64,000 nt of DNA from Corynebacterium fournieri (GCF_030408775.1 NZ_CP047210.1:682001-746000); one strand, 5' to 3'; positions 8,448 through 17,218 are shown, counted from the first letter of the stretch. Translations and numbers: made by a program. The notes: generated by a model from the sequence alone, not told the origin.

Positions 8448-8522
8448 TTTGGTGTGTGCGCTCCTTGACTCTGCCGGGTCGTAGCCGGGTTGTGCCGTGT
8501 GTGGGCTGTAGGCTTTGCGTTT

Positions 8523-9497
8523 ATGCGGAATTCTACTGACCAGCCCGTGCAGGACGTGAGTGCTTCGGTGAAGACGGTTGTTGTGCCTGCGGCGGGGATG
8601 GGTACGCGTTTTTTGCCGGCGACGAAGACGGTGCCGAAGGAGTTGCTTCCGGTGGTAGATACTCCTGGCATTGAGTTGATTGCGGAGGAGGCTGCTGCGG
8701 CTGGGGCGCAGCGTCTTGCTGTGGTGGTCGCGCCGAATAAAGAAGAGATCATGCGTCATTTCGGCGAGTTTGAGCAGCTGCAGCAGTTGATGGTTGCCCG
8801 CGGCAAGGATGCGCAGGCTGAGAAGGTCGCGCGTGCCAATGGGCTGATTGAAGCTGTGGCGGTGACTCAGGAGGAGCCGCTTGGTTTGGGGCATGCGGTT
8901 GGCTGTGCTGAGTCGGCGTTGGATGACGATGAAGATGTTGTGGCTGTCATGTTGCCGGATGATTTGGTGTTGCCGGTTGGTGTGATGGACAAGATGGTTG
9001 CGGTGCGCCGCGAGCTTGGTGGGTCGGTGTTGTGCGCGTTTAACGTCTCTCGCGATGAGGTGTTCAACTACGGCGTGTTTGACGTGGAGGATGCTGAGGC
9101 CCAGGTTGATGGTGTTGAGGTGTTGAAGGTGCGTGGCATGGTGGAAAAGCCTGCTGTGGAGGATGCGCCGTCGACGTTGGTGGCCACTGGTCGGTATTTG
9201 TTGGATCGGGGCATTTTTGATGCTCTGCGTCGGATTGAGCCGGGCAAGGGTGGGGAGTTGCAGCTCACGGATGCGATTGAGTTGATGATTTCTGAGGGGC
9301 ATCCGGTGCATGTGGTGGTGCATGAGGGCAAGCGCCATGATTTGGGTAACCCGGGTGGGTATATCCCGGCGAATGTGGATTTTGGTTTGCGGGATGCGAA
9401 GTACGGCCCGGCGTTGTACACCGCGGTGAAGAAGATCATCGCCGAGTACGAAGCAGAACACCCGGAGCTCGCAGCCAAGACGCAGGACAACGCGTAA
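8523..9497 (+). CDS. galU: UTP--glucose-1-phosphate uridylyltransferase
   Basis: A 324-residue enzyme making UDP-glucose. The nucleotide-binding motif GMGTRFLPATK lies at residues 25-35, followed by KELLPVVDTP; PGKGGELQLTDAI and KRHDLGNPGGY are further family motifs. UDP-glucose feeds trehalose and cell-wall glycan synthesis, and here could also feed the SqdB-like enzyme at 50266. An ATG at 8523 is chosen; an earlier start at 8490 would add a non-conserved tail. Codon use is unusual: the coding strand is rich in G and T and poor in C up to about 9400, unlike every neighbour. Confidence 0.95.
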   Translation: MRNSTDQPVQDVSASVKTVVVPAAGMGTRFLPATKTVPKELLPVVDTPGIELIAEEAAAAGAQRLAVVVAPNKEEIMRHFGEFEQLQQLMVARGKDAQAEKVARANGLIEAVAVTQEEPLGLGHAVGCAESALDDDEDVVAVMLPDDLVLPVGVMDKMVAVRRELGGSVLCAFNVSRDEVFNYGVFDVEDAEAQVDGVEVLKVRGMVEKPAVEDAPSTLVATGRYLLDRGIFDALRRIEPGKGGELQLTDAIELMISEGHPVHVVVHEGKRHDLGNPGGYIPANVDFGLRDAKYGPALYTAVKKIIAEYEAEHPELAAKTQDNA

Positions 9498-9534
9498 TAC
9501 TCGCACGTAACTACCACAGGAAGGGGCACCGGCC

Positions 9535-10845
9535 ATGCGCAGCGTAGAGGACCAGCTAGCAGCTGTAGTGGATGCCGCGGTCGCCCCTGAGCCGATCCGA
9601 GTGGCGCTGACAGACGCCCTCGGGCTCATGTGTGCTGAGGAGGTCACCTCCACCAAACAAGTGCCCGGCTTCCCTCAGGCGGCGGTGGACGGGTTTGCCG
9701 TGCGAGCGGTAGACGTGGGCGGCTCCGTCGGCCTGCGTCGCCCGGAGCGCCGCCCCGAGCGCGGCGAAGAAGGCGAGGAGCAGGATGCCCCCGCCGTCCC
9801 GCCGCCGGTCCGCGAGCAGGCGCTGCCCGTGGTGGGGGAGGTGCCTGCGGGCTCCCAGAAACCACTGCGCCTGCAGCCGCGCCAAGCGGTGCGCGTGGCC
9901 ACCGGTGCACCGCTGCCCACCCTCGCCGACGCGGTCCTGCCGCTGGAGTGGACAGACCGCGGCCGCAAGCGGGTCACCCCGCAGCGGCCCGTGCGCACGG
10001 GCGATTTCGTGCGCAAGCCGGGCGACGACATCCAACCGGGGGACATCGCGGTGCGCCAGGGCACGGTGCTCGGCCCCGCCCAGGTGGGGCTGGCGGCCGC
10101 AGCCGGCCGGGACAAGCTGCTGGTCTACCCGCGCCCGCGCGTGACCGTGATGAGCTACGGCCTGGAACTTGTGGATTTGGACCGCGGCCCGGGGTTGGGC
10201 CAGGTCTACGACATCGCCTCCTACGTCGTCGCCGCAGCCGCCAAGGAAGCGGGGGCGGACGTGCACCGCGCCGGCATCATCAACGCCGAGCCGCGCCGCA
10301 TGCGCGAAACCGTCGCCGGACACATCGCAAAAAGTGAGTTCGTTGTGGTCACGGGCGCGGTGGGCGGTTCCGGCGCGGCGCCGATCCAGGAGATTCTGCG
10401 CGAGCTGGGCCAGGTGGATACCACGCGTGTGGCCATGCACCCCGGCTCCGTCCAGGGCTTCGGGTTGATGGGGGAGGAGCGCGTGCCCGCCTTCCTCCTG
10501 CCGTCCAACCCTGTCAGCGCGCTGGTGATCGCCGAGACATTCATCCGCCCGGCAATTCGCCGTTCGCTGGGTAAGACCGCGGTGACGCGCCGCACCGTCA
10601 AGGCGCGCTCGCTGCGCGAGCTGAGCTCCATTCCGGGCCGCCGTGGCTATATCCGCGCCCGGCTGATGCGCGACGCCGACAGCGGCGACTACCTGGTCGA
10701 GCCCCTGTCCGCACTGGAGGCTGGGCCGACGCACCTGCTCGCCGGTTTCGCCGAGGCGAACGCGATGATCCACCTGCCGGAAGAGACGACGCATGTGCGA
10801 CCGGGCGACATCGTGGACGTCGAATTCCTCCGCCAACGCAGCTAA
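9535..10845 (+). CDS. glp: Gephyrin-like MoeA-family protein (Glp)
   Basis: A 436-residue MoeA/gephyrin family protein with the three-domain MoeA plan: AAVDGFAVRA near residue 43, VTGAVGGSGAAPIQ near 270 and the PSNPVSALV block near 325. MoeA proteins insert molybdate into molybdopterin. In Corynebacterium the copy in the galU-rimJ-glpR locus has been described as Glp, which binds FtsZ and the membrane receptor GlpR during division. Synteny with rimJ and the GlpR-like gene at 11613 supports that role here. An insert of low-complexity residues (about 67-92, EREEGEEQ-like) is unusual for an enzyme. Whether it keeps molybdotransferase activity is unclear. Confidence 0.88.
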   Translation: MRSVEDQLAAVVDAAVAPEPIRVALTDALGLMCAEEVTSTKQVPGFPQAAVDGFAVRAVDVGGSVGLRRPERRPERGEEGEEQDAPAVPPPVREQALPVVGEVPAGSQKPLRLQPRQAVRVATGAPLPTLADAVLPLEWTDRGRKRVTPQRPVRTGDFVRKPGDDIQPGDIAVRQGTVLGPAQVGLAAAAGRDKLLVYPRPRVTVMSYGLELVDLDRGPGLGQVYDIASYVVAAAAKEAGADVHRAGIINAEPRRMRETVAGHIAKSEFVVVTGAVGGSGAAPIQEILRELGQVDTTRVAMHPGSVQGFGLMGEERVPAFLLPSNPVSALVIAETFIRPAIRRSLGKTAVTRRTVKARSLRELSSIPGRRGYIRARLMRDADSGDYLVEPLSALEAGPTHLLAGFAEANAMIHLPEETTHVRPGDIVDVEFLRQRS

Positions 10846-10856
10846 GCCGCCGCATC

Positions 10857-11504
10857 GTGTTCGAGATGTTCCGCCAGCCCACACCAGGCTGGCCCGAGAC
10901 CACGCCCAGCGCCACGCTTGTCGACGGCGCTTCCGTGCGCCTGCGCCCCCTGTCCTCCCGCGACGGGGCGGAGTGGTCGGGGACCAGGATCGTGGATAAG
11001 CATTGGCTCGAACCCGTCGAACCCACGGTGGACGGGAGTTGGGAGGACGCGCACTCACGCGCGGCGTGGCGCAGCACGTGGTTGAACCTGAAACGCTTGG
11101 CCGGCCAAGGCACGGTGGTGCCGCTGGTGATCGAGGTGGACGGCGAGTTCGCGGGTCAGGTCACCCTGGGCAACATCCAGCACGGCATCGTCTCCGAATG
11201 CTGGATCGGCTACTGGGTGTACTCGCCGTTTATGGGCCGCGGGGTGGCAACGCTCGCGTGCGCGCTGGGGGTGGACCACGCCTTCGGGCGCGTGGGGCTG
11301 CACCGCCTGACCGCTACCTACCTGCCGCACAACCCCGGTTCGGGGAAGGTGCTGGAGCACAACGGTTTCCGCGAGGAAGGGTTTTTGCGCCGGAACCTCC
11401 ACATTGACGGGCAGTGGCGCGACCACCACTTCGTGGCGCTCAACGTCGACGACTTTGCCACCACCGCTGTGCAGCGCCTGCGCGATGCCGGGCGCGCACG
11501 CTAA
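10857..11504 (+). CDS. rimJ: GNAT N-acetyltransferase, RimJ-like
   Basis: A 215-residue acetyltransferase of the RimJ/RimL type. The acetyl-CoA-binding region is seen around YSPFMGRGVATLACALGVDHAFG, followed by HRLTATYLPHNPGSGKVLEHNGF, both typical of the GNAT fold. RimJ-type enzymes acetylate protein N-termini or small amines; the substrate here is unknown. GTG at 10857 is the first start; an ATG three codons later is also possible. It sits 11 bases after glp and before glpR, the conserved order in this genus. Confidence 0.9.
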   Translation: MFEMFRQPTPGWPETTPSATLVDGASVRLRPLSSRDGAEWSGTRIVDKHWLEPVEPTVDGSWEDAHSRAAWRSTWLNLKRLAGQGTVVPLVIEVDGEFAGQVTLGNIQHGIVSECWIGYWVYSPFMGRGVATLACALGVDHAFGRVGLHRLTATYLPHNPGSGKVLEHNGFREEGFLRRNLHIDGQWRDHHFVALNVDDFATTAVQRLRDAGRAR

Positions 11505-11612
11505 GCGCGAAAAACAGCTGTCCTCCACGGCGCGCCGATCCGTTCGGGCGCGCGCGGGCCGATACCGTGGACTTCTGAATTTGAGGGTGTAACTTACGCG
11601 GAAAGGTGGCAA

Positions 11613-12893
11613 ATGCCGATGGGCAGCCCGAGCTTAATGATCATTTTGATCCTCGTCGTCTGGATCATCGTTCTCGCCCCGCTGATGATCGGCAACAACA
11701 AACCGATCCGTCGCTCCGGTGAGGGCTACGAGGAGACCCGTGTGCTGCACGAGGGCGGCACTGCCCAGCTGGCCGAGCGCCGCCGCCCGAAGCTGACCGC
11801 GGCCGACATCCACCGCCACAGCGAGGACGAGGATTACGAGGTGGTCGAGGCCACCGACGCGGATGAGCAGGTGCTTATCGACGACGCTCCCGCTCTTCGC
11901 TCCATCTTCCGCCGCCCGGGCGCCACGGAGGGCGACTTCGCTGCGGACCATGTCGACGGGGAAGTGATCGAGCACGTCGATGACGAGGCGGAATCTGCCG
12001 CCGAGGAAGCCGACTCCGCCGACGAGGTGGATGCCGCCGACAGCGCAGACACCGAGGCAGCAGAGGCTGACGCCGCACCCACGGGCGGATCCACCAAGGT
12101 CGCGGCCAACGCTGCCGGCGGCTCGACGTCCGTGAAGCTCCTCACCGCGGAGGATGATTCCGACGAAGAAGCCGCAGAGGCCGAAGACTTCGCAGAGGAA
12201 GACCGCTACGACCTCGACGAGTCCTACACCGCACCCGAGGACTATGGCTACGCTCAGCACGGCGCCACCGCTGAGTCTGACAGCGAGAACGGCACCGATG
12301 CCGCAGCCGCGGACGCCGACCGCCTCCAGGACACCGATGACGACGCTGAGTCGGATGCCGACGCCGCTGACGCAGACAGCGACGACACCGCCACGGCCGA
12401 CAACGCCTCTGAAGAAGACCTCGCCTTTGCCGCTTCCCGCCGCGGCCGCGGCGGCTACGACCCGGAGCGCGAAAAGAAGAACACCGCCACCCGCTTCCAG
12501 CGCCGCCAGCGAACCCTCCTGGTGCTCATCGCGGCGTGCGTGGTCACCTTCGTCATCGCGTTTGTCGCCGGCGGGTGGGCCTGGGTGCTGCCCGCGGCGG
12601 CCGTTGCTACGACCGCGTGGTTCATGATCGCCCTGCGCAGGGTGGTGCTCCAGGAGCGCGCCCTCCACCAGCGCCGGCTGCGTCAGCTGCGTCGTGCCCG
12701 GATGGGTGTGGCCATGAGCACTTCGCATGAGAATCCGCGCGACGCACGGCTGCGCGCCGGCTCCGTGGTGCTGGACCTGGACGACGAAAGCCCGGATTTC
12801 GACACCTTGCCGTCCACCCGCTTCGCGCCCACGCAAGGCCCCGATTACGACGACTACGAAGAGCTCGGCGGCTACGGCACCCGCGCCTCTTAA
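11613..12893 (+). CDS. glpR: GlpR-like membrane protein with acidic linker
   Basis: A 426-residue protein. An N-terminal transmembrane helix (about residues 8-27) is followed by a long, very acidic, Ala/Asp/Glu-rich disordered region (about 60-275) and two more helices near 300-345, then a basic segment and an acidic tail. This plan and its place after galU-glp-rimJ match GlpR of Corynebacterium and SepX of Streptomyces, membrane receptors linking division proteins to the membrane. The acidic linker is low-complexity and encoded by repetitive GAC/GAG/GCC codons, so its length may vary between strains. A GAAAGG ribosome-binding site precedes the ATG. Confidence 0.82.
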   Translation: MPMGSPSLMIILILVVWIIVLAPLMIGNNKPIRRSGEGYEETRVLHEGGTAQLAERRRPKLTAADIHRHSEDEDYEVVEATDADEQVLIDDAPALRSIFRRPGATEGDFAADHVDGEVIEHVDDEAESAAEEADSADEVDAADSADTEAAEADAAPTGGSTKVAANAAGGSTSVKLLTAEDDSDEEAAEAEDFAEEDRYDLDESYTAPEDYGYAQHGATAESDSENGTDAAAADADRLQDTDDDAESDADAADADSDDTATADNASEEDLAFAASRRGRGGYDPEREKKNTATRFQRRQRTLLVLIAACVVTFVIAFVAGGWAWVLPAAAVATTAWFMIALRRVVLQERALHQRRLRQLRRARMGVAMSTSHENPRDARLRAGSVVLDLDDESPDFDTLPSTRFAPTQGPDYDDYEELGGYGTRAS

Positions 12894-12967
12894 CTTCCGG
12901 TGAAAACCCCGCGTGCGCTCCCGATTTAGCCTGCGCGCGGGGGAGGAGTAACGTACTTCAACACCGA

Positions 12968-13040
12968 GGGGCTATAGCTCAGTTGGTAGAGCGTCGCGTT
13001 CGCAATGCGAAGGTCAGGGGTTCGATTCCCCTTAGCTCCA
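12968..13040 (+). tRNA. tRNA-Ala (anticodon CGC)
   Basis: A 73-base cloverleaf: acceptor arms GGGGCTA/TAGCTCC with one G-U pair, D arm GCTC/GAGC, anticodon loop TTCGCAA giving anticodon CGC (codon GCG), TΨC arm AGGGG/CCCCT around TTCGATT, and discriminator A. The CCA end is not encoded. Confidence 0.97.
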
Positions 13041-13051
13041 CAGATCCCACG

Positions 13052-13087
13052 GGACCCGGACAGTTCGAAGAAGAACTGGCCGGGTCC
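13052..13087 (+). terminator. Terminator after tRNA-Ala
   Basis: GGACCCGG and CCGGGTCC form an 8-base-pair stem, continued inside by CAGTTC/GAACTG after a single mismatch. A weak T-run (GTTTTG) follows. It separates the tRNA from the cation-efflux gene. Confidence 0.75.
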
Positions 13088-13151
13088 TGTGACGTTTTGT
13101 AGGTCGGCTACACTGCTTCGCGGTATTTCAAAGTACAAAAGGAGCAGTACA

Positions 13152-13772
13152 GTGGCCGATTCTCTGGGGGCACAGAAGATCCGTCGCGCGGTGCTTATTG
13201 TGGCGCTGCTGAACCTGGGCTACTTCTTCGTCGAATTCTTCGGCGCTGTGGCCATCGGCTCGGCGTCCTTGTTCGCAGATTCTGCGGACTTCCTCGAAGA
13301 CACGGCCATCAACCTGCTCGTCTTTTTCGCCGTGGCTTGGCCGGCTGCACGGCGACGTACCGCGGGCAGCGTGCTCGCCGCGCTGATTCTCATCCCGGCC
13401 GTGGCGGCGATTGTCACCGTGATTGCCAAGATCATGAACCCGGTCGCGCCGTCGCCGGAGGGCCTGACCGGCATCGCGCTCGGCGCGCTGGTGGTCAACG
13501 TCATCTGCGCCATCCTGCTCATGCAGCTGCGCGGCGAAGGCTCGTCGCTAGCTACCGGTGCGTGGCTGGCTGCCCGCAACGATGCGTTGGCCAACCTGCT
13601 CATCATCGCCGCCGGCCTGCTCACGTTCGTGTGGGAGACGGCCTGGTTCGACATCGTGGTCGGCGCCATCATCGCCGCTATCAACCTCTCCGCCGCGAGG
13701 GAAGTGTGGGAGGCCGCCCGTGAGGAGCACGACTCGGTGGAGGAAGCCTTCGCCGAGATGGACGACGACTAA
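13152..13772 (+). CDS. Cation diffusion facilitator family transporter
   Basis: A 206-residue membrane protein with about six helices. The opening NLGYFFVEFFGAVAIGSASLFADSADFLED is the CDF signature region, with acidic metal-site residues in FADSADFLED. The fifth-helix metal site reads AARNDALAN, where many zinc transporters have HxxxD; the histidine is absent, so metal specificity may differ. It lacks the cytoplasmic C-terminal domain of larger CDF proteins. The frame is open upstream through the tRNA, but AAAAGGAG six bases before the GTG at 13152 decides the start. Confidence 0.82.
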   Translation: MADSLGAQKIRRAVLIVALLNLGYFFVEFFGAVAIGSASLFADSADFLEDTAINLLVFFAVAWPAARRRTAGSVLAALILIPAVAAIVTVIAKIMNPVAPSPEGLTGIALGALVVNVICAILLMQLRGEGSSLATGAWLAARNDALANLLIIAAGLLTFVWETAWFDIVVGAIIAAINLSAAREVWEAAREEHDSVEEAFAEMDDD

Positions 13773-13778
13773 AAGCGC

Positions 13779-14390
13779 CTACGCCCACACCCCGGACGCG
13801 CCGCGGCGCCAGGTGCCCACCAGGTTGGTGTCCAGAATTCCGGTGGACTCCATCAGCGCGTACATGGTTACCGGGCCGACGAAGCTGAAGCCGCGCTTTT
13901 TCAGGTCCTTCGCCAACTGCTCCGATTCAGCCGAGCGGGTGGGCACCTCCTCCATGGTGCGCGGGGCAGGGGTCCGCTCCGGCTGGTAGGACCACACAAA
14001 CTCGCCGAGATGCGTTCCTTCCTCCCTTAGTCCGAGGGTGGCCTGGGCGTTTTTCACCGCAGCCTCCAGTTTGCGCCGGTTGCGGATCAAGGAAGCGTCG
14101 TCAAGCAAATGCTCGATGCTCATGCCCGCCACCACCTCCGGGTCGAAGCTCGCAAACGCCGCGCGCAACGCCTCGCGCTTCTGCAATATCAGCCGCCACG
14201 ACAGCCCGACCTGGAACCCTTCCAGGCACACGCGCTCGAACATGCCCTGCTCGTCGGTGACGGGCATGCCCCATTCGGTGTCGTAGTAGTCGCGCAGCAG
14301 CGGATCATGTGCCGCCCACGGCGGGCGCGCACGCCCGTCCTCGCCGTTGACGGGCCAGCCTAGTTCTGGTGTGAGGTGAAGTTCAGTCAT
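13779..14390 (-). CDS. tag: DNA-3-methyladenine glycosylase I
   Basis: A 203-residue base-excision repair enzyme that removes 3-methyladenine from alkylated DNA. Family motifs include DPLLRDYYDTEWGMPV, FERVCLEGFQVGLSW (with the conserved catalytic-pocket Glu) and FSFVGPVTMYALMES. The ATG at 14390 gives the usual family start, MTELHLTPELGWPV; a longer in-frame start is less likely. The C-terminal zinc-snap cysteine and histidines of E. coli Tag are not obvious. The window also carries an unrelated AAG-type glycosylase at 43091. Confidence 0.9.
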   Translation of the reverse strand: MTELHLTPELGWPVNGEDGRARPPWAAHDPLLRDYYDTEWGMPVTDEQGMFERVCLEGFQVGLSWRLILQKREALRAAFASFDPEVVAGMSIEHLLDDASLIRNRRKLEAAVKNAQATLGLREEGTHLGEFVWSYQPERTPAPRTMEEVPTRSAESEQLAKDLKKRGFSFVGPVTMYALMESTGILDTNLVGTWRRGASGVWA

Positions 14391-14442
14391 AGGTATTGGA
14401 CTCAGTTCTACCCGCTTCGGTTCCACGGGTACGCTAATCGGC

Positions 14443-14850
14443 ATGAATAGGCCCGCTGTCCGCGACTTCGCGCTGCTTGTGCTCCGGCTCGTGCTGGGTG
14501 CGGTGTTCGTGGCCCACGGCTACAACCACTGGTTCGAGATCGGCATGGCGGAAACCGGCCGCCTATTCGCCGCGCTCGGGGTGCCGCAGCCGCAGCTGTC
14601 CGCCTACCTCACCGGCACGGTCGAGCTCATCGGCGGGGCGTTTTTGGCGGTGGGGCTGTTAACGACGATCACCGCCTCCATCCTCGCCCTTCTGGTGCTT
14701 TCCGCCGGGTACTTCGTGCACCTGGGCCACGGCTTCTTCGTCGACGGCGGCGGGGTGGAATACGTCCTCGTGCTGGCCGCGTCGCTGTTTATCATCACCG
14801 TCTTCGGCACCGGCCGCGCCAGCCTGGACGGAGTGCTCACCCGTGATTAG
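14443..14850 (+). CDS. DoxX family membrane protein
   Basis: A 135-residue protein with four transmembrane helices. The opening FALLVLRLVLGAVFVAHGYNHWF is the DoxX signature. Members of this family have been linked to redox or oxidative-stress complexes in actinobacteria, but the function of this one is unknown. It overlaps the next gene by eight bases and diverges from tag, with a 52-base shared promoter region. Confidence 0.85.
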   Translation: MNRPAVRDFALLVLRLVLGAVFVAHGYNHWFEIGMAETGRLFAALGVPQPQLSAYLTGTVELIGGAFLAVGLLTTITASILALLVLSAGYFVHLGHGFFVDGGGVEYVLVLAASLFIITVFGTGRASLDGVLTRD

Positions 14851-15478
14851 CCACGAGGAAGTGCAAAAGGCGCTGTCCGCGCGTATCGATGGGGAACCGT
14901 CCGGTCTCGACGACGCCGTCGTGGACGCCCACGTGTCCGGGTGCCCCGAGTGCCGCGCCTTTTTAGACCGCTCCCTCGCTCTGACCCAGCAACTCCACGG
15001 CGATGACATAGAAGCATTTGCGCCGCCGCAGGACCTCTCGTCCGTCATCCTCGCGGGCGTGGACGACGAGTGGCGCCGCTTCGCCCGCCGCCGCGAGGTG
15101 GGCATCGCTGTCGGGCGTGTACTCCTCGGCGTGATGGCCGTGGTGTGGGTGCTGTGGGCTGTGCGCCTGATCATCGCCGGCGGGGACGAACCCGTGGTCG
15201 CCTCCACCGCCTCCGTGCGATTCGGCGTGGCGCTGGCGCTCGGCTTCACGGCGTGGCGCCCGCAGCAGATCCCCGGGGTACTGCTGATTGTCGGCACCAT
15301 GTTTACCTTCACCGTCGGCTTCGCCGTGCGCGACGCGGTGCTCGGCACAGGGCAGTTCGAGCTCGCCGGGGTGCTCATCCCCCTGCTCAGCCTGGTTGCG
15401 CTGGTGTGGACGTGGGTCGCCGACCGCGGCGGGGCGTTGCGCCGGGCGTGGCAGCTTTTGGACGCCCGCCCTTACTAG
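14843..15478 (+). CDS. Anti-sigma-factor-like zinc-finger membrane protein
   Basis: A 211-residue protein. The N-terminal part carries HVSGCPECRAFL, the HxxxCxxC motif of the zf-HC2/anti-sigma zinc-binding fold, near residues 30-42. Four or five transmembrane helices follow (about 90-195). The layout suggests a membrane-tethered anti-sigma factor or redox sensor, but no sigma factor gene is adjacent, so the partner is unknown. The GTG start overlaps doxX, implying coupled translation. Confidence 0.72.
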   Translation: MISHEEVQKALSARIDGEPSGLDDAVVDAHVSGCPECRAFLDRSLALTQQLHGDDIEAFAPPQDLSSVILAGVDDEWRRFARRREVGIAVGRVLLGVMAVVWVLWAVRLIIAGGDEPVVASTASVRFGVALALGFTAWRPQQIPGVLLIVGTMFTFTVGFAVRDAVLGTGQFELAGVLIPLLSLVALVWTWVADRGGALRRAWQLLDARPY

Positions 15479-15521
15479 GACGTCTGCCGCGGCGCCGGGA
15501 GAGCACAACCGGGAAACACAA

Positions 15522-15554
15522 AGCCCGGCCGGGGGAGCACACCCCGGCCGGGCT
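15522..15554 (-). terminator. Strong hairpin terminator between convergent genes
   Basis: A perfect 13-base-pair GC-rich stem (AGCCCGGCCGGGG and its complement) with a 7-base loop. On the minus strand a T-rich run (TTTGTGTTT) follows, so it mainly ends pmt, and it may also end the plus-strand operon. Confidence 0.85.
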
Positions 15555-15571
15555 GAAATTATCTGCGAGCG

Positions 15572-17218
15572 CTACTTCCAGCTCGGCAGCCACATCAGCG
15601 ACTCGTAGTAGCTGTCCGGAATGCGGAAGCCGTAGAAGATAGGCGACCAGTAGATGAAGCTGGCCACCACCAGCGCCACGTAGACCACAGCGGCGAGCTG
15701 GCCCCAGCGCATTTCAAAGCCCGCGACCTTGTTCACCCACGACCACGTCACGGGCCCGCCCTTGTTAGCCAGGTTGCCCAACGCCAACGCCAGCAATACC
15801 GCGGTAAACGGCACCAGGGCGGTGGCGTAGAAGAAGTACATCTGGCGGTCGAAGGCGGCCAGCCACGGCAGGAAGCCCGCGGCGAACGCAACCACCGGGA
15901 CGATGACGCGGAAATCCTTGCGCGTCAGCCACACCCAGCACGCCCACAGCAGCACCGGCACAGTCAGCCACCAGATGGCGGGGGTGCCAAACATGTAGAT
16001 CATCTCGCGGCACTTGCCGTCGCCGGGAGCGACGGAGCAATCCAGATCCGTGGCGGAGTAGTAGAGGATCGGGCGCGCGGAGACCAGCCACGCCCACGGC
16101 TTGGAGTCCCACGGGTGGGAGTGGCCGGACGAGGAGGTCAAGGAGGCGTGGAACTTCAGCACCGAGAAGTGGTAGTAGAACCAGCCGGCAACCGGCTCCG
16201 GCAGATTGGTCAGCCACGGCCACTCGGAACCGGCGATGGTGCCGTCAGACAGCGAGTGCCGGTACACGGAGGTCTCGGAGGCGAACCAGGCGCGCCAAGA
16301 CCACAGGTACAGCACGGCGGGGATGAGCACGATGGAGGCGAGCGCCGAAGGGACGTCGCGAAGCAGAGTGCCCGAAATGGGTTTTTCAACGCCGTAGCGG
16401 CGGCGCAGGAACAGGTCCCAGAAGGCGGACAGCAGGCCGAAGAACATGATGTAGTACAGGCCCGACCACTTCACCGCCAACGTCAGGCCGAGCAGCACAC
16501 CGGTGGCGAAGCGCCACCAGCGAAAGCCCATGCGCGGGCCGAAGGGGCCAGCGTCTTCGAGCTTGCCTGCCAGCCACGCGTCGTGCCAGCGGTGGTGGAC
16601 CTGGCGCATGTCGCCAGCGAGCGTCCAGGCTGCCATCACCACGAACAGGACCTGGAAAACGTCGAGCATGCCGAACTTGGCGGAGACCAGCAGCACGCCG
16701 TCGAACAGCGCGATGATGCCGGCGAGCAGTCCGATGTTGGTGGACTGGCTCACTCGCCGCGCCAGCAGGAACACGAAGACAATTACGGCGGTGCCGAACA
16801 AGCCAGTCATCAGGCGCCACCCCAGTGGGGTGTAGCCGAACAGCGTCTCGCCCATAGCCAGCAGCTGCTTGCCCAACGGCGGGTGCACGACGAGGCCGTA
16901 GCCCGGGTTGGACTCGATGCCACCGAGGACGGGGTTGAAGGAGCTGCGCACCATGTCCCAGGCCTGCGGCACGTAGTGCTTCTCGTCGAAGACCGGTGTG
17001 TCGGAGCTGGTGGGTTGCACCAGGCCGATGAAGCGGGTGAGCAGCGCCAAGATTCCGATGGCCCAGGCGGCGATCGTGTCGCGGCGCGTCCACGGCACAG
17101 TCACAGGTGCTTCGGGCGCCGGGCGGGTAGGCCTCAGGGCGCCTGAAGTGCCGGGCGGCGCTGCCTCGGTGCCGGAGGGCGGTCCGGCGGGGTTCGGGGT
17201 GCTCGCGATAGTGGTCAC
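15572..17218 (-). CDS. pmt: Protein O-mannosyltransferase (PMT family)
   Basis: A 548-residue polytopic membrane enzyme of the GT39 family. The catalytic acidic pair is seen in PVFDEKHYVPQAWDM near residue 77, in the first external loop, followed by NPGYGLVVHPPLGKQL. About ten to eleven membrane helices follow. It transfers mannose from polyprenyl-phosphomannose to exported proteins during translocation, the route for protein glycosylation in mycobacteria and corynebacteria; the exported proteins at 51641 and 55083 have Thr/Pro/Ser-rich tracts that could be substrates. It uses a GTG start and diverges from rsmI. Copy 3 of the dispersed repeat lies inside it. Confidence 0.93.
   Translation of the reverse strand: MTTIASTPNPAGPPSGTEAAPPGTSGALRPTRPAPEAPVTVPWTRRDTIAAWAIGILALLTRFIGLVQPTSSDTPVFDEKHYVPQAWDMVRSSFNPVLGGIESNPGYGLVVHPPLGKQLLAMGETLFGYTPLGWRLMTGLFGTAVIVFVFLLARRVSQSTNIGLLAGIIALFDGVLLVSAKFGMLDVFQVLFVVMAAWTLAGDMRQVHHRWHDAWLAGKLEDAGPFGPRMGFRWWRFATGVLLGLTLAVKWSGLYYIMFFGLLSAFWDLFLRRRYGVEKPISGTLLRDVPSALASIVLIPAVLYLWSWRAWFASETSVYRHSLSDGTIAGSEWPWLTNLPEPVAGWFYYHFSVLKFHASLTSSSGHSHPWDSKPWAWLVSARPILYYSATDLDCSVAPGDGKCREMIYMFGTPAIWWLTVPVLLWACWVWLTRKDFRVIVPVVAFAAGFLPWLAAFDRQMYFFYATALVPFTAVLLALALGNLANKGGPVTWSWVNKVAGFEMRWGQLAAVVYVALVVASFIYWSPIFYGFRIPDSYYESLMWLPSWK
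16344..16358 (+). repeat. Dispersed 15-base repeat, copy 3
   Basis: Exact copy of GCCGAAGGGACGTCG inside pmt, antisense to its coding strand, where the complement encodes RDVPSA. It continues as CGAAGCAG, close to the tail of copy 1. Confidence 0.6.

Noticed and set aside
7869-9656. A 595-codon open frame on the minus strand covering fthC and the antisense of galU
   Set aside because: Only the last 192 codons match a protein family; the rest is the shadow of galU, open because of its unusual codon use.
13005-13151. An extended start for the cation-efflux gene reaching into the tRNA
   Set aside because: It would translate half a tRNA; a strong ribosome-binding site and the family start point to 13152.
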